Part shown: positions 47,400 through 56,168 of the stretch, piece after piece | Layout of the letters: each line of letters starts with the position of its first letter | Position numbering within the stretch: position 1 is the first letter of the stretch | NCBI RefSeq assembly: GCF_000763375.1 | Contig: NZ_JPSY01000003.1 | Coordinates: 353,386-417,385, forward strand | Length of the DNA stretch: 64,000 nt | Reading direction: 5' to 3' | Origin: Microbacterium profundi | Lineage (GTDB): Bacteria; Actinomycetota; Actinomycetes; Actinomycetales; Microbacteriaceae | Notes under the pieces: generated by a model | Told to the model about the DNA's origin: nothing | Databases searched by the model: none | Seen by the model: the letters and a program-made list of their open reading frames with translations, nothing else | Position numbers and translations under genes: made by a program

Positions 47400-48293
47400 A
47401 TGGATTCTCCCGTCCTTGATCGCGCGACGTGGTCCGATCGCGAACGTGCCCACCACGAACGCGCGGATACGCTGACCGCCGCGCACCGTGAGCGCGCGGC
47501 ACGGGGCGAGAAGCATCCGATCTGGGACTTCCTGTTCACCTACTACTCGTACTCGCCGTCACAGCTGCGTCGTTGGCATCCCGGTGCCGGAGTGCAGCTC
47601 GAGGACGCAGCGAACAGGGTCCAGTGGCGCTGGTACTCCCCCGGCTCGGCACCAGGATCCGTGGCGCCGGACGCCGCCGCCTTCGCGCGCGAGAAGGCCG
47701 CACTCGCAGATCTCATCGAGCGGATGCTGCGCCGCACCGCCGCCCGCCCAGGTCAGTTCGGCTGCTTCGGCCTGCACGAATGGGCCATGGTCTATCGCGA
47801 CTCCGAGCACCGCCACACCGCGCCGCTGCGGCTCGGGCAGGACGCCACAGACGCCGTCGTGGAGGCGCACGACCTGCGCTGCACGCACTTCGACGCGTTC
47901 CGCTTCTTCACGCCGGACGCCGTACCGCGCAACCGCCACCCGCTGAGCCGCGAGGACCAACCGTCGCTCGAGCAGCCCGGATGCCTTCATGCCGGCATGG
48001 ACCTGTACAAGTGGGCGATGAAGCTCGGCCCGCTCGTGCCGGGCGACATTCTGCTCGACACGTTCGAGCTGGCCCGCGACATCCGCCTGCTCGATATGGA
48101 GGCAGCACCCTACGACCTGTCCGCGTGGGGCGTCGTACCCGTCCCGATCGAGCGGGCCGACGGCAAGGCCGAGTACGTGCGTCGCCAGCGCGAGTTCGCT
48201 GAACGAGGCAATGGACTGCGCCGGTTGCTGCTGACGGCGTGGCTCGGTGCGGGTCAGGGAACCCGTCCTGGCTCCGACGCCCGACATTCTTGA
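47400..48293 (+). CDS. putative 3-methyladenine DNA glycosylase
   Basis: 297-residue protein of an actinobacterial family usually annotated as 3-methyladenine DNA glycosylase. Conserved stretches: KHPIWDFLFTYYSYSPSQLR, LRRWHPGAGV, QFGCFGLHEWAMVYR, LRCTHFDAFRFFTP, QPGCLHAGMDLYKWA, LGPLVPGDILLDTFELARDI. I see no classical HhH-GPD signature, so the enzymatic name is by family convention only. The ATG at 47400 comes 4 bp after the App1 stop. The final 15 residues look unlike the rest of the family. Confidence 0.65.
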   Translation: MDSPVLDRATWSDRERAHHERADTLTAAHRERAARGEKHPIWDFLFTYYSYSPSQLRRWHPGAGVQLEDAANRVQWRWYSPGSAPGSVAPDAAAFAREKAALADLIERMLRRTAARPGQFGCFGLHEWAMVYRDSEHRHTAPLRLGQDATDAVVEAHDLRCTHFDAFRFFTPDAVPRNRHPLSREDQPSLEQPGCLHAGMDLYKWAMKLGPLVPGDILLDTFELARDIRLLDMEAAPYDLSAWGVVPVPIERADGKAEYVRRQREFAERGNGLRRLLLTAWLGAGQGTRPGSDARHS

Positions 48294-48425
48294 ATGTCTG
48301 CGCGATGCAGGCTTCCACTGGGCGTCGATCGCCATCTGCTTCGCCCCGTTCGGCAGCATCGCGCTGCTGATCATGTGCGCGCAGCCGTCGAAGCATCCTG
48401 ATCACACGCCGTCAGCGCGCGGAGG
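48294..48425 (+). other. possible remnant of a small membrane protein
   Basis: In the 132-bp gap between two convergent genes, one plus-strand frame reads FHWASIAICFAPFGSIALLIMC then AQPSKHPDHTPSA, a single hydrophobic segment with a polar tail. No start codon with a ribosome binding site is seen. It could be the tail of a lost gene or chance; weak. Confidence 0.2.
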
Positions 48426-49082
48426 TCAGCGCGCCAAGGCCGTCTCGATGGGCTCCGAGGTCTCTGCGTTCCCGTTCCCGAAGCGGATGGTCCGGCCGAT
48501 CGTCAGCGGCTCGTCGAGCGTCGCCACGATCACAGCCGCGACGTCTGCGCGCGACACCGCTCCACGATCCTCCGGGTCCAGCTCGATGCGGCCGGTCGGC
48601 TCGTCGAGTGTGAGAGTGCCAGGGCCGAGGATCGTGCCATCGAGCTGACTGCCGCGCAGATGCTCGTCTGCAGCCCACTTCGCATCGGCGTACGCGAAGA
48701 ACGAGTCATTCCTCGGCACGCCGTGGTCGGCCTTCGATCCGAGCCACGACACCATGACGTAGCGGCGCACACCTGCGAGCGGGGCCGCGTACATCGTGCG
48801 GATCGCCGCATCGCGGTCCACAACGTAGGTGCGCTCAGGATCCCCGCCGCCCGCCCCGGCCGACCACACGATGGCGTCGTGCCCACGGACGATCTCGGCG
48901 AGCGATGCGGCATCCATCGTCTCGACGTCGCTGACCAGCGCAGTCGCGCCTGCGGCCTCGACATCCGCACTGTGCTGCGGGTTGCGGATGACGGCGGTCA
49001 CCTCGTCGCCGTTCGCGACGAGCAGCGGCGCGAGGAGAAGAGCGATGCGGCCGTGGCCGCCGAAGACGATGATGCGGGACAT
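48426..49082 (-). CDS. NAD(P)-binding SDR-like protein
   Basis: 218-residue atypical short-chain dehydrogenase/NmrA-like protein: GGHGRIALLLAP near the start is the Rossmann glycine motif (GGxGxIG), followed by VTAVIRNP, SDVETMD, and IVWSAGAGGGDPE; the usual YxxxK is present as YADAKWAADEHL. The substrate is not predictable. Convergent with the glycosylase gene, and on the same strand as the flavoprotein gene 33 bp upstream. Confidence 0.8.
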   Translation of the reverse strand: MSRIIVFGGHGRIALLLAPLLVANGDEVTAVIRNPQHSADVEAAGATALVSDVETMDAASLAEIVRGHDAIVWSAGAGGGDPERTYVVDRDAAIRTMYAAPLAGVRRYVMVSWLGSKADHGVPRNDSFFAYADAKWAADEHLRGSQLDGTILGPGTLTLDEPTGRIELDPEDRGAVSRADVAAVIVATLDEPLTIGRTIRFGNGNAETSEPIETALAR

Positions 49083-49115
49083 GGGGATCTCCTGTCTGAC
49101 GACTCGGACTCCAGG

Positions 49116-50192
49116 CTAATCGCTCAGTCGTCCAACCGCAGTCGCGGACAGCGCACGTTGCACACCTTTCGCGGCGCTGCGACCGGCGCGATTCGCTCCG
49201 ATCGTGCTCGCCGAGGGACCGTAGCCGACGAGCTGGACGCGCGGATCCTTGACCGCCGTCGTTCCCCGACCGTTGCGGTCGAGCTGGATGCCGCCGGCGG
49301 CGCTGCGCAGGTGCAGCGGTGCGAGGTGCGCGATCGCCGGACGGAATCCGGTCGCCCAAAGGATCACGTCGACGGGTTCGAACGAGCCGTCCGCCCAGCG
49401 CACGCCGTCGGGCTCGATGCGCTGGAACATCGGTCGCCGACCAGCGTATGCGCCGAGTCGCTCGGCCTCGCGCTCCTGCCGCCGCAGCATGAGCCCCGTG
49501 ACGCCGACCACACTCTGCGGCGGCAGACCCTGGGCGACGCGCTGCTCGACGAGCGCCACAGCAGCAGCCCCCGCCTCTGGTGTGAAGTCGTCGTCGCGCC
49601 AGACCGGCTCACGGCGCGTGACCCAGAGCGTCTCGGTGATCGGCGCGAGGGCACCGAGGAACTGCACGGCAGATGCGCCGCCGCCGACGACCAGCACCCG
49701 CTTGCCGCGGAAGTGCTCGGGCCCCGGGTAGTCGACGGTGTGCAGCTGCTCTCCGATGAAGGTCTCCATCCCCGGATAGTGCGGCAGGAACGGCTGCGTC
49801 CAGGTTCCGGTGGCGTTGACGACGGTGCGAGTGCGCCATTCGCGCTCGCCCGCGTGGACCACCAGCATCCCGTCGTCGTCGCTGACCGAGTCGACGTGGA
49901 CGGGGCGGATGACGGGGAGATCGTGCGTGCGCTCGTAGTCTGCGAAGGATGCCGGAACCACGGCGTTCGCGCGCTTCGTGTCGCGAGCCGGGGATGTGGA
50001 TCCCGGCAGCTCCGCGACACCGTGCACGTCGTTCATCGTCAGTGCATCCCAGCGATGCTGCCATGCACCACCCGGTGCCGTGTTCGCATCGAGTACCACG
50101 TGATCGATGCCGAGGCGCTTCAGATGGAAGGACGTGGAGAGACCGGCCTGCCCCGCACCGATCACGATGCTCTCCAAGATCTGCATATCCAT
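49116..50192 (-). CDS. flavin-containing monooxygenase/FAD-NAD(P) oxidoreductase
   Basis: 358-residue CzcO-like flavoprotein. FAD site GAGQAGLSTSFHLKR near residue 9, an NADPH-binding site VLVVGGGASAVQFLG in the middle, and the ATGF motif ILWATGFRPAI near the end. Such proteins oxidize small nucleophiles or act as potassium/heavy-metal linked oxidoreductases; nothing nearby names the substrate. ATG 50192 or 50186 may be the start. Confidence 0.82.
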   Translation of the reverse strand: MDMQILESIVIGAGQAGLSTSFHLKRLGIDHVVLDANTAPGGAWQHRWDALTMNDVHGVAELPGSTSPARDTKRANAVVPASFADYERTHDLPVIRPVHVDSVSDDDGMLVVHAGEREWRTRTVVNATGTWTQPFLPHYPGMETFIGEQLHTVDYPGPEHFRGKRVLVVGGGASAVQFLGALAPITETLWVTRREPVWRDDDFTPEAGAAAVALVEQRVAQGLPPQSVVGVTGLMLRRQEREAERLGAYAGRRPMFQRIEPDGVRWADGSFEPVDVILWATGFRPAIAHLAPLHLRSAAGGIQLDRNGRGTTAVKDPRVQLVGYGPSASTIGANRAGRSAAKGVQRALSATAVGRLSD

Positions 50193-50323
50193 GACAACGC
50201 ATGCATCGACGGGAGTGTTCCCGTCGAACCCGATCGCGACGCGAATGCGCCGCTCGATTGGCGGTCGCCGCTTCGCGTGTTGTATTCTTTTCAAGTTGCC
50301 CCGCTCACCCGGGGCGAGAAGAT

Positions 50324-50396
50324 GGGCCTGTGGCGCAGCTGGTAGCGCACCTGCATGGCATGCAGGGGGTCAGGGGTTCGAGTCCCCTCAGGTCCA
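50324..50396 (+). tRNA. tRNA-Ala(GGC)
   Basis: Cloverleaf: acceptor GGGCCTG/CAGGTCC (one G-T pair), D-arm GCGC/GCGC, anticodon stem CCTGC/GCAGG with loop ATGGCAT (anticodon GGC, alanine), T-arm AGGGG-TTCGAGT-CCCCT, discriminator A; CCA is not encoded. It borders the integrase, so its 3' end is the likely attachment site of the island to the right. Confidence 0.95.
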
Positions 50397-50400
50397 CGTG

Positions 50401-50427
50401 AAAACCCTTGGGTAACCAGGGGTTTTT
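50401..50427 (+). terminator. terminator of tRNA-Ala
   Basis: AAAACCCTTGG / CCAGGGGTTTT stem of 11 bp (one G-T pair), GTAA loop, then TTTTTC. It directly follows the tRNA. Confidence 0.88.
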
Positions 50428-50557
50428 CGTGTTTCATCAACCAGTAGACAAGGCCGGAATCGGGGCCGACACCCTTTTTCCACCCTTTTTCAACACCACT
50501 CGTTCACCGGGAACGGTCGCCGATCACCAACAACCGAAGACCGGGTATGTGGTGGCC

Positions 50558-50800
50558 ATGACTACTGAAACAGCCCACAGGACGCCTCCAATCGAAGACC
50601 AGATCGGGGGACGGCACGTATCCGATCTGCCCGACCTGCTCACGATCGACGAGCTGAGCAACTACCTGCAGGTGCCCAAGCAGACGATCTACTACTGGCA
50701 GAAGATCGGCTCCGGACCCAAGCCCTTCAAACTCGGAAAGCACCTGCGATGGAACAAGCGGGCCCTGCTCGACTGGCTCCATCAGCGCGAGGTCGCCTGA
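50558..50800 (+). CDS. excisionase-like helix-turn-helix protein
   Basis: 80-residue protein with a MerR/excisionase-type winged HTH: LLTIDELSNYLQVPKQTIYYW then KIGSGPKPFKLGKHLRWNKRALLDWL. This fold is shared by Xis-like accessory factors that bend DNA for an integrase. The start ATG at 50558 overlaps nothing; a TATGTG box lies six bases upstream. Its stop overlaps the start of the integrase (TGATG), so the two are made together. Confidence 0.82.
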   Translation: MTTETAHRTPPIEDQIGGRHVSDLPDLLTIDELSNYLQVPKQTIYYWQKIGSGPKPFKLGKHLRWNKRALLDWLHQREVA

Positions 50801-52191
50801 TGCCACGCGTCTCGCTGAACCCCGGCGAACGCGGCGACTTCCAGGTTCGCGCGCTCGATGACGCACGTATCCGCGTCCGTCAGGAGTACTGCCGCTTCGA
50901 TGGCGTGCGCAAGCGGACCGAAACCCGCGCAGGATCTGAAGCCGCCGGCAAGCGTGAGCTGAACACTCGCTTCCCTCGCCTGTTCCAGAAGACCTCCCCA
51001 GAGGACGATGCTCAAGACGGCACAGAGGACGTCGCGTTCTCATCGGTGGTCGCGGAATGGCTCCAGCACTCAGAGCTGCTCCTCACGCAGGAGGAGATCT
51101 CACGAGGATGGTTCACAGAGGGGAAGCGGATCGCTCACAACATCCTGGTCCCGAAGTTCGGGACCACGCCAGTGACAGAAATCACTCCACGGGTCATCGC
51201 AGATGCCTACACGGGATGGGCGCAGCAGTGGGCACCGCAGGCGCGGAACGCGAAGGTCATCCTCAACAGCATCATGCAGTACGCCGTCGCACCACTGGGG
51301 ATCATCGATAAGAACCCGGCCCGCGAGGTGCCCGTGATTCGAAGGAAGAAAAGGAAGGAAATCTTCGCACCCGGCATCAGTGAACTCATCGAACTGCGCG
51401 CAGCAGTCGCCGCCTACATGGCCGATCCGGACCGGCCGGGCCCTGCCCTGTCGCCACTTCTCCTGGATACAACCGACCTGATCCTGCTAACTGGACTTCG
51501 AATCGGTGAAGTGCTCGGCCTGCGCTGGGATCACGACATCTTCTTGCCGGGCGACATGCCCCATATCGTTGTCAACGGCGCCGTCAAGGAGAAGGGCGGT
51601 CCGAAGATCTTTGAAGCCATGCCGAAGTCCGAAAGTGGTCTCCGGGTTATCGCCTTGCCGGAGGTCGCTGTCGAGATCCTTCGCCGACGCGAGTCCGGGC
51701 GGAACGGCAAGACCTGCGAGCAGGGGTTCGAGTACGCGTTCTCTACGCGCAGCGGGCGCCCGAATGGACCGCAGGACGTCCACCGTCAGTTACGGAACGT
51801 CCGGGCGGCGGCTGGACTTCCCGCGAACTATGTCCCCCACGCGCTCCGTCGGACGGTCGGCACCGAGATCGCCGACTTCTACAACTTGAACGCCGCTGCT
51901 CAATTCCTCGGTCACGCTCATGCTCGTGTCACGGAAAAGCACTATGCGAAGCGGAGCCACGAGACACCGGACGTCCGCTCCCTCCTCACCGCCACCCATG
52001 ACCTGGTGACGGGGCGAGGTGTCACCGATATGACGGTGGACGCCCTCGATCAACCTGCGGCGCTTGACGGCATCCCGGTGACTTCAGCCGACACCGTTCT
52101 CGCCGCACTGGACGGAGCATCCGTCGAGGAGAAAATGGCAGCGATCAATGCGCTCATGGCGTCCATGTTCGGCCAGACGGCGTCGTTATGA
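50800..52191 (+). CDS. site-specific tyrosine recombinase (integrase)
   Basis: 463-residue phage/ICE-type integrase. The catalytic set is complete: Arg234 (LTGLRIGEVLGLRWD), His347 and Arg350 (HALRRT), His372 (FLGHAHARVT) and Tyr382 (EKHYAK). The N-terminal third is the arm-binding domain and residues about 80-170 the core-binding SAM-like domain. Sitting next to tRNA-Ala with an excisionase gene in front, it should be the enzyme that placed the island in the tRNA 3' end. The other attachment site must be right of this window. Confidence 0.93.
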   Translation: MPRVSLNPGERGDFQVRALDDARIRVRQEYCRFDGVRKRTETRAGSEAAGKRELNTRFPRLFQKTSPEDDAQDGTEDVAFSSVVAEWLQHSELLLTQEEISRGWFTEGKRIAHNILVPKFGTTPVTEITPRVIADAYTGWAQQWAPQARNAKVILNSIMQYAVAPLGIIDKNPAREVPVIRRKKRKEIFAPGISELIELRAAVAAYMADPDRPGPALSPLLLDTTDLILLTGLRIGEVLGLRWDHDIFLPGDMPHIVVNGAVKEKGGPKIFEAMPKSESGLRVIALPEVAVEILRRRESGRNGKTCEQGFEYAFSTRSGRPNGPQDVHRQLRNVRAAAGLPANYVPHALRRTVGTEIADFYNLNAAAQFLGHAHARVTEKHYAKRSHETPDVRSLLTATHDLVTGRGVTDMTVDALDQPAALDGIPVTSADTVLAALDGASVEEKMAAINALMASMFGQTASL

Positions 52192-52228
52192 AATCCCCGG
52201 CACACTCCGCTCAGATTCGGTAGTCGTC

Positions 52229-52387
52229 GTGGAGGACCACGCGGACGAGTACGATCATGCCGCGCGCACCGTCCAGCAATGCAGGCGCCGCGCTGACGCG
52301 GTTCTGTATGACCTCGGACGCATCTATGAAGTATCGCCCGAGCCGTACCGGTGCGTCTTCGACCCGCTGCTGCTTTCGCGTCTTTGA
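52229..52387 (+). CDS. small hypothetical ORF
   Basis: 52 residues from GTG 52229: VEDHADEYDHAARTVQQCRR and then RADAVLYDLGRIYEV, ending FDPLLLSRL. The composition looks like a real acidic helical protein, but there is no strong ribosome binding site and no family that I recognise. It lies in the 260-bp gap between the integrase and the ArsR gene; otherwise that gap holds only the arsR promoter. Confidence 0.3.
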   Translation: MEDHADEYDHAARTVQQCRRRADAVLYDLGRIYEVSPEPYRCVFDPLLLSRL

Positions 52388-52455
52388 GGCACGCAGACGA
52401 GCAAGGCTCAGCTCCTTACTGATGCTTTCGATCTGCTGGCCGTAGACTCAGTATG

Positions 52456-52773
52456 ATGTCGTCGCTTCCGAAGTCGCAGTCCCAGATCGGCGGTGCCCTG
52501 GATCGTGATGCCGCCGAAGAGTTGGCGCGTACGCTTCGTGCGGTGGCGGACCCGACCCGGCTTCAGATCCTGAGCATCATCCTGGGTTCCGTTGATGAGC
52601 GTGCCACCGTGGGCCAGCTCGCTGATGTGCTGGGATTGAGGCAGCCGACCGTGACGCATCACGTTCGAATCCTGCTCGATGACGGATTCCTCATGCGGCA
52701 GCAGTCTGGAAAGCTGGGCTGGCTGTCCGTGAACCCGGGCCGGCGTAGCGCGGTCGAGGACTTCCTGCGGTGA
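52456..52773 (+). CDS. ArsR-family transcriptional regulator
   Basis: 105-residue winged-helix regulator: ADPTRLQILSIILG, VGQLADVLGLRQPTVTHHVRILLDDGFL (HTH plus wing, in pieces). It lacks the ELCVCDL-type arsenic-binding Cys pair in the recognition helix; no cysteine is visible in the HTH at all, so metal or arsenic sensing must use other residues or it does not sense As directly. ATG at 52456 has TAGACT (52443-52448) seven bases upstream; ATG at 52453 is an alternative. It overlaps the next gene by 4 bp. Confidence 0.85.
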   Translation: MSSLPKSQSQIGGALDRDAAEELARTLRAVADPTRLQILSIILGSVDERATVGQLADVLGLRQPTVTHHVRILLDDGFLMRQQSGKLGWLSVNPGRRSAVEDFLR

Positions 52774-53726
52774 GCGACGGCGCGCCGCATCGCATCGGCA
52801 AGCCGCTCGACGAGCGGGCTGCGCGCGATCGCGCGGCGCAAGTATCAGTGCTCGGCAATCCGGACATCCTTCGCGTGCTCAGCGCCCTGGCGTCCGACAT
52901 CCCCGTCGCTTCAATCCCAGCGGAACTCTCCTTGAGCTCGGCAGTCATCGACGAAGCACTGCGTTCGCTCTTGATAACGGGCCTGGTCCGCGACGACGAG
53001 GGTCGCGTGACGCCGACTGTTGATGCGTGGGTGCGGTTCGGACGATTGCTGTCGAGTGAGTCGCTGCAGACGGTGCCGGCTGCCCCTGCGGTCGCAGATC
53101 TCCCGCAGGGAGTGATGACGATCGTCGCGGATCTGGCGTATCGGTTCAGCTCTACGTTTAGCCCCGAGACGGTGGCGAGCTATGTCGCGCAAAGCTACCT
53201 GTTGTTGAGTCAGCGGGCACGCGTTCGCGAGCACCTTCTGACGATGACTGAGCGTTATGCCGCTGACCGGCTGGAGGCTCTCGCCACAGCGCAGGGGTTG
53301 CTGCTCCGGGATACACCGGAGGTACTGTTCGTCTGCGTGCAGAATGCCGGCCGCTCGCAGATGGCCGGAGCCTTCCTGCGCCACCTCTCCGGCGGGAAGG
53401 TGCACGTTCGGACTGCCGGTTCATCACCGGCCGAGGCCGCGCATCCTCGCGTAGCTGCGGCGTTGTTGGAAGCGGGCGTAGAGCTGTGGGGTGAGTTCCC
53501 GAAGCCGCTGACCGATGACGTCGTGCGAGCCGCCGACTATGTCATCACGATGGGGTGCGGCGACGCATGTCCGGTGTTTCCGGGGCGTCGGTACATGGAG
53601 TGGGATCTTCCGGATCCGCTTGAGCTTGATGACGCTGGTCTCCGGGATGTGCGTGACGACATTCGCTCCCGCGTTCTGGACCTGTTGGCTGAGCTCGGAG
53701 TTGATCCTCAGGACACGAGCCGGTAG
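52770..53726 (+). CDS. ArsR-like/helical domain fused to a low-molecular-weight phosphatase-type arsenate reductase
   Basis: 318 residues in three parts. Residues 20-95: winged-helix-like, ArsR-related (VLGNPDILRVLSALASD, SLLITGLVRDDEGRVTPTV). Residues 110-180: a three-helix segment (STFSPETVASYVAQSYLLL, REHLLTMTERYAADRL) seen in actinobacterial arsenate reductases. Residues 184-318: LMW-PTP fold with P-loop VCVQNAGRSQM (Cys189, Arg195, Ser196), and DLPDPLELDD with the acid residue of the DP loop. This type uses mycothiol or thioredoxin to reduce arsenate to arsenite. GTG start overlaps the arsR stop. The fused HTH is unusual and may give self-control. Confidence 0.85.
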   Translation: MSDGAPHRIGKPLDERAARDRAAQVSVLGNPDILRVLSALASDIPVASIPAELSLSSAVIDEALRSLLITGLVRDDEGRVTPTVDAWVRFGRLLSSESLQTVPAAPAVADLPQGVMTIVADLAYRFSSTFSPETVASYVAQSYLLLSQRARVREHLLTMTERYAADRLEALATAQGLLLRDTPEVLFVCVQNAGRSQMAGAFLRHLSGGKVHVRTAGSSPAEAAHPRVAAALLEAGVELWGEFPKPLTDDVVRAADYVITMGCGDACPVFPGRRYMEWDLPDPLELDDAGLRDVRDDIRSRVLDLLAELGVDPQDTSR

Positions 53727-54397
53727 CCTGCCACCCGCACGGTCTCGATGAGTGCTTGTGCGGGGGCGAACGCCGCCAGCCGTGCACGCAGTTTCGTCAT
53801 CGCGACCCGTACCGAGGCATGGGGGTCTTCCAGGTCGGAGCCGAAGGCGAGGGCGAGGGTGTCGATGCTCACACTCTCCGGGTATGCACGAATGATCTGG
53901 TGCAGGAGCTCGAACTCCCGCGCGGGCAGGAGCAGCGCCTGGTCTCGCCATCGAAGGCTGCGGTGTGGGATGTCGAGAGTCAACTCGCCGATGGTGAGGA
54001 TCCGTTCGATCGGGCCGGTCCGCGGGTGCAGCCGCGCGACGTCACGCAGTCGCTGTGGAGTCATCGGCAGCCGCACAGTGCCGCGCACTCCCGCTTTCAT
54101 CGCGCCGGCTATCGTCGCCGTCGCAGTGGTGTCGAAGACACCGAGGAAGATGGAGCCGCTGCACACAGGCTGGGTGATCTGGAGGATGGCGCTGAGCTGC
54201 TCGAAGGCTTCGCCGCCGGCGAGGATGAGCGAGGCGTCGTCATCGTGAGCGAGATCGGCGAGGGCGCCGACGATCTCTGGGTGGATTGTGATCGGCACTC
54301 CCGCGTGCCGGAATTCGGCGAAGCTGCCCCGGAGGATATCGGTGCTGTTGCCGTGTACGACGAAGCGGGCGTTGCCGGTCCGGGGGATGTCGCTCAT
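53708..54397 (-). CDS. OmpR/PhoB-type winged-helix regulator without a standard receiver
   Basis: 229 residues. The C-terminal part (about 137-229: [55 protein letters not shown]) is an OmpR/PhoB-type winged helix. The N-terminal 120 residues are of receiver length but lack the usual acidic pair near residue 10 and an Asp phosphorylation site in a DxxLP context, so control by a histidine kinase is doubtful. It is next to pstB (4-bp overlap) on the same strand, so it may be the last gene of the pst operon and tune it. Its 3' end overlaps the arsC fusion convergently by 19 bp. Confidence 0.72.
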   Translation of the reverse strand: MSDIPRTGNARFVVHGNSTDILRGSFAEFRHAGVPITIHPEIVGALADLAHDDDASLILAGGEAFEQLSAILQITQPVCSGSIFLGVFDTTATATIAGAMKAGVRGTVRLPMTPQRLRDVARLHPRTGPIERILTIGELTLDIPHRSLRWRDQALLLPAREFELLHQIIRAYPESVSIDTLALAFGSDLEDPHASVRVAMTKLRARLAAFAPAQALIETVRVAGYRLVS

Positions 54398-55251
54398 CCG
54401 AACCGTCCACTGATGTAGTCCTCGGTGCGCTGATCCTGAGGCTGCTCGAAGATGTTCTTGGTGAGGTCGTATTCGACCAGCACCCCGGTGCGGTCGCCGG
54501 TGGTGTCATCGGCGAGGGCCGTGAAGAACGCAGTCCTGTCGGCCACGCGCGCCGCTTGCTGCATGTTGTGGGTGACGATGATGATCGTGTAGTCCTGGCG
54601 CAGGTCGTACATCAGATCTTCGATGCGGGATGTGGCGATGGGGTCGAGCGCGGAGCAGGGCTCGTCCATGAGGATCACGTCGGGGCGTACGGCGATGGTC
54701 CGGGCAATGCACAGTCGCTGCTGCTGACCTCCGGAGAGACCGAAGGCCGATTGCTTGAGTTTGTCCTTGACCTCTCCCCAGAGGGCCGAACGTGTCAGCG
54801 CTTCCTCGACGAGGTCGTCCATGTTGTCGACCTTCATCCCCGTGACTCTCGGCCCGTAGGCGATGTTGTCGTAGATCGACTTCGGGAACGGGTTCGGCTT
54901 CTGGAAGACCATGCCGATCCGGCGGCGAACTTCGATCGGATCGACACCCTTTGCGTAGATGTTCTCCTCCTGGAAGAGGACGTTGCCCTCGACGTGGGCA
55001 GCGTCGATGAGGTCGTTCATGCGATTCAGGGAGCGCAGGAGGGTGGATTTGCCGCATCCGGAGGGACCGATGAGAGCGGTGATCTCGTTGCGGCCGAATT
55101 CGAGGTTCACGCCGGTGACGGCACGGAAGTCGCCGTAGTAGACGTTGACGTCCTCGCAGCGAATGAGTCCGCTGGGGGTTTCGGCGATGCGGCGTGAGTT
55201 GGCGGCGTGGAAGTGAGTGTGTGTTGCCGAGCTGTCTGTGGGGGTGCTCAT
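54394..55251 (-). CDS. pstB: phosphate ABC transporter ATP-binding protein
   Basis: 285 residues. Walker [10 protein letters not shown] (62-70), the PstB-typical [20 protein letters not shown], signature [16 protein letters not shown], Walker [15 protein letters not shown], and the H-loop [11 protein letters not shown]. It powers phosphate uptake through PstA and PstC. ATG at 55251 lies two bases after the pstA stop. The frame is open further up, within pstA, but without conserved sequence. Confidence 0.96.
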   Translation of the reverse strand: MSTPTDSSATHTHFHAANSRRIAETPSGLIRCEDVNVYYGDFRAVTGVNLEFGRNEITALIGPSGCGKSTLLRSLNRMNDLIDAAHVEGNVLFQEENIYAKGVDPIEVRRRIGMVFQKPNPFPKSIYDNIAYGPRVTGMKVDNMDDLVEEALTRSALWGEVKDKLKQSAFGLSGGQQQRLCIARTIAVRPDVILMDEPCSALDPIATSRIEDLMYDLRQDYTIIIVTHNMQQAARVADRTAFFTALADDTTGDRTGVLVEYDLTKNIFEQPQDQRTEDYISGRFG

Positions 55252-55253
55252 GG

Positions 55254-56168
55254 TTACCACCGTTTCTGGAACTTGTTGCGGATGAAGATGGCGAGGGCGT
55301 TCATCAGGATGAGAACGGCGAGCAGAAGGATGCTGGTCGCGCCGGCGAGCTCGTGGAATCCCTCTTGTGGTCGCCCGGTCCAGTTGAAGATCTGAATCGG
55401 CAAGGTGGTGTAACCGCTGAGGAGCCCGTTCGGATCGAAGGTGATGTAGACGAGAGCACCGAGTACGAGGAGTGGTGCGGCTTCGCCGAGGGCTCGGGAC
55501 AGGGCGAGGATCGAGCCGGTGGCGATGCCGGGGACGGATGCGGGGAGCACCTGCCGCCAGGTTGTCTGCCATGGCGTCGCGCCCAGTGCTAGGGAGCCGT
55601 CGCGGATCTCGCGGGGCACGGCACGGATGGCTTCCCTGGTGGCGATGATGATGACCGGCAGGATGAGCAGCGTCAGCGCGAGCGCCCCACCGATGACGAT
55701 GTTCTTGTTGGTCACGCCCAGCATCGAAAGGAATGCGAGGGCGAGCAGGCCATAGACGATCGACGGGACAGCGGCGAGGTTCTGCACGTTGAGCTCGACG
55801 AACTTGTTGAACCAGCGTTTCCGGTCGGCGAACTCTTCCAGGTGCACGGCGGCGGCGATGCCCAGGGGCAGAGTCAGTACAGCGGTGGTGCCGATCGCCC
55901 AGACAGAGCCGAGGATGGCGGGGCGAGCTCCGGCTTCTTCAGGGTCGGCGGAGGGGAAGTTCGTTATGAGGTTCCAGGAGAGCTTGTTCTGTCCGGTGAG
56001 GAAGATGGTCACCAGCAGCGTGATGAGCACCGCGAACGCTACGAAAAGCGAGAACCACAGCAGCAGAAGGAACAGAAGCGCGGTGGGGCGCATCTCTCCG
56101 TTTCGGCCCGTAGCGAGTGGGCGGGACGCGTGGATCACGCGGGGCGGGGTGGTTGTCGGCGCGGACAT
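55254..56168 (-). CDS. pstA: phosphate ABC transporter permease PstA
   Basis: 304-residue membrane subunit with about six hydrophobic segments and the EAA-like loop [25 protein letters not shown]; the beginning [20 protein letters not shown] is the first helix. It starts at the pstC stop (TGATG overlap). Partner of PstC in the phosphate channel. Confidence 0.94.
   Translation of the reverse strand: MSAPTTTPPRVIHASRPLATGRNGEMRPTALLFLLLLWFSLFVAFAVLITLLVTIFLTGQNKLSWNLITNFPSADPEEAGARPAILGSVWAIGTTAVLTLPLGIAAAVHLEEFADRKRWFNKFVELNVQNLAAVPSIVYGLLALAFLSMLGVTNKNIVIGGALALTLLILPVIIIATREAIRAVPREIRDGSLALGATPWQTTWRQVLPASVPGIATGSILALSRALGEAAPLLVLGALVYITFDPNGLLSGYTTLPIQIFNWTGRPQEGFHELAGATSILLLAVLILMNALAIFIRNKFQKRW

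Noticed and set aside
50324..50396. second copy of the tRNA-Ala 3' end as the far attachment site
   Set aside because: I looked for the stretch GGGGTTCGAGTCCCCTCAGG again between 52 and 64 kb and saw none, so the island probably ends beyond the window.
52456..53726. a classical arsenic-binding ArsR
   Set aside because: The HTH of the short regulator has no cysteine pair of the ELCVCDL type, so direct arsenite sensing in the standard manner cannot be claimed.
54394..55572. a longer pstB reaching to 55572
   Set aside because: The extra 107 codons lie inside pstA in another frame, are Arg/His-rich, and have no PstB sequence; the start at 55251 is preferred.
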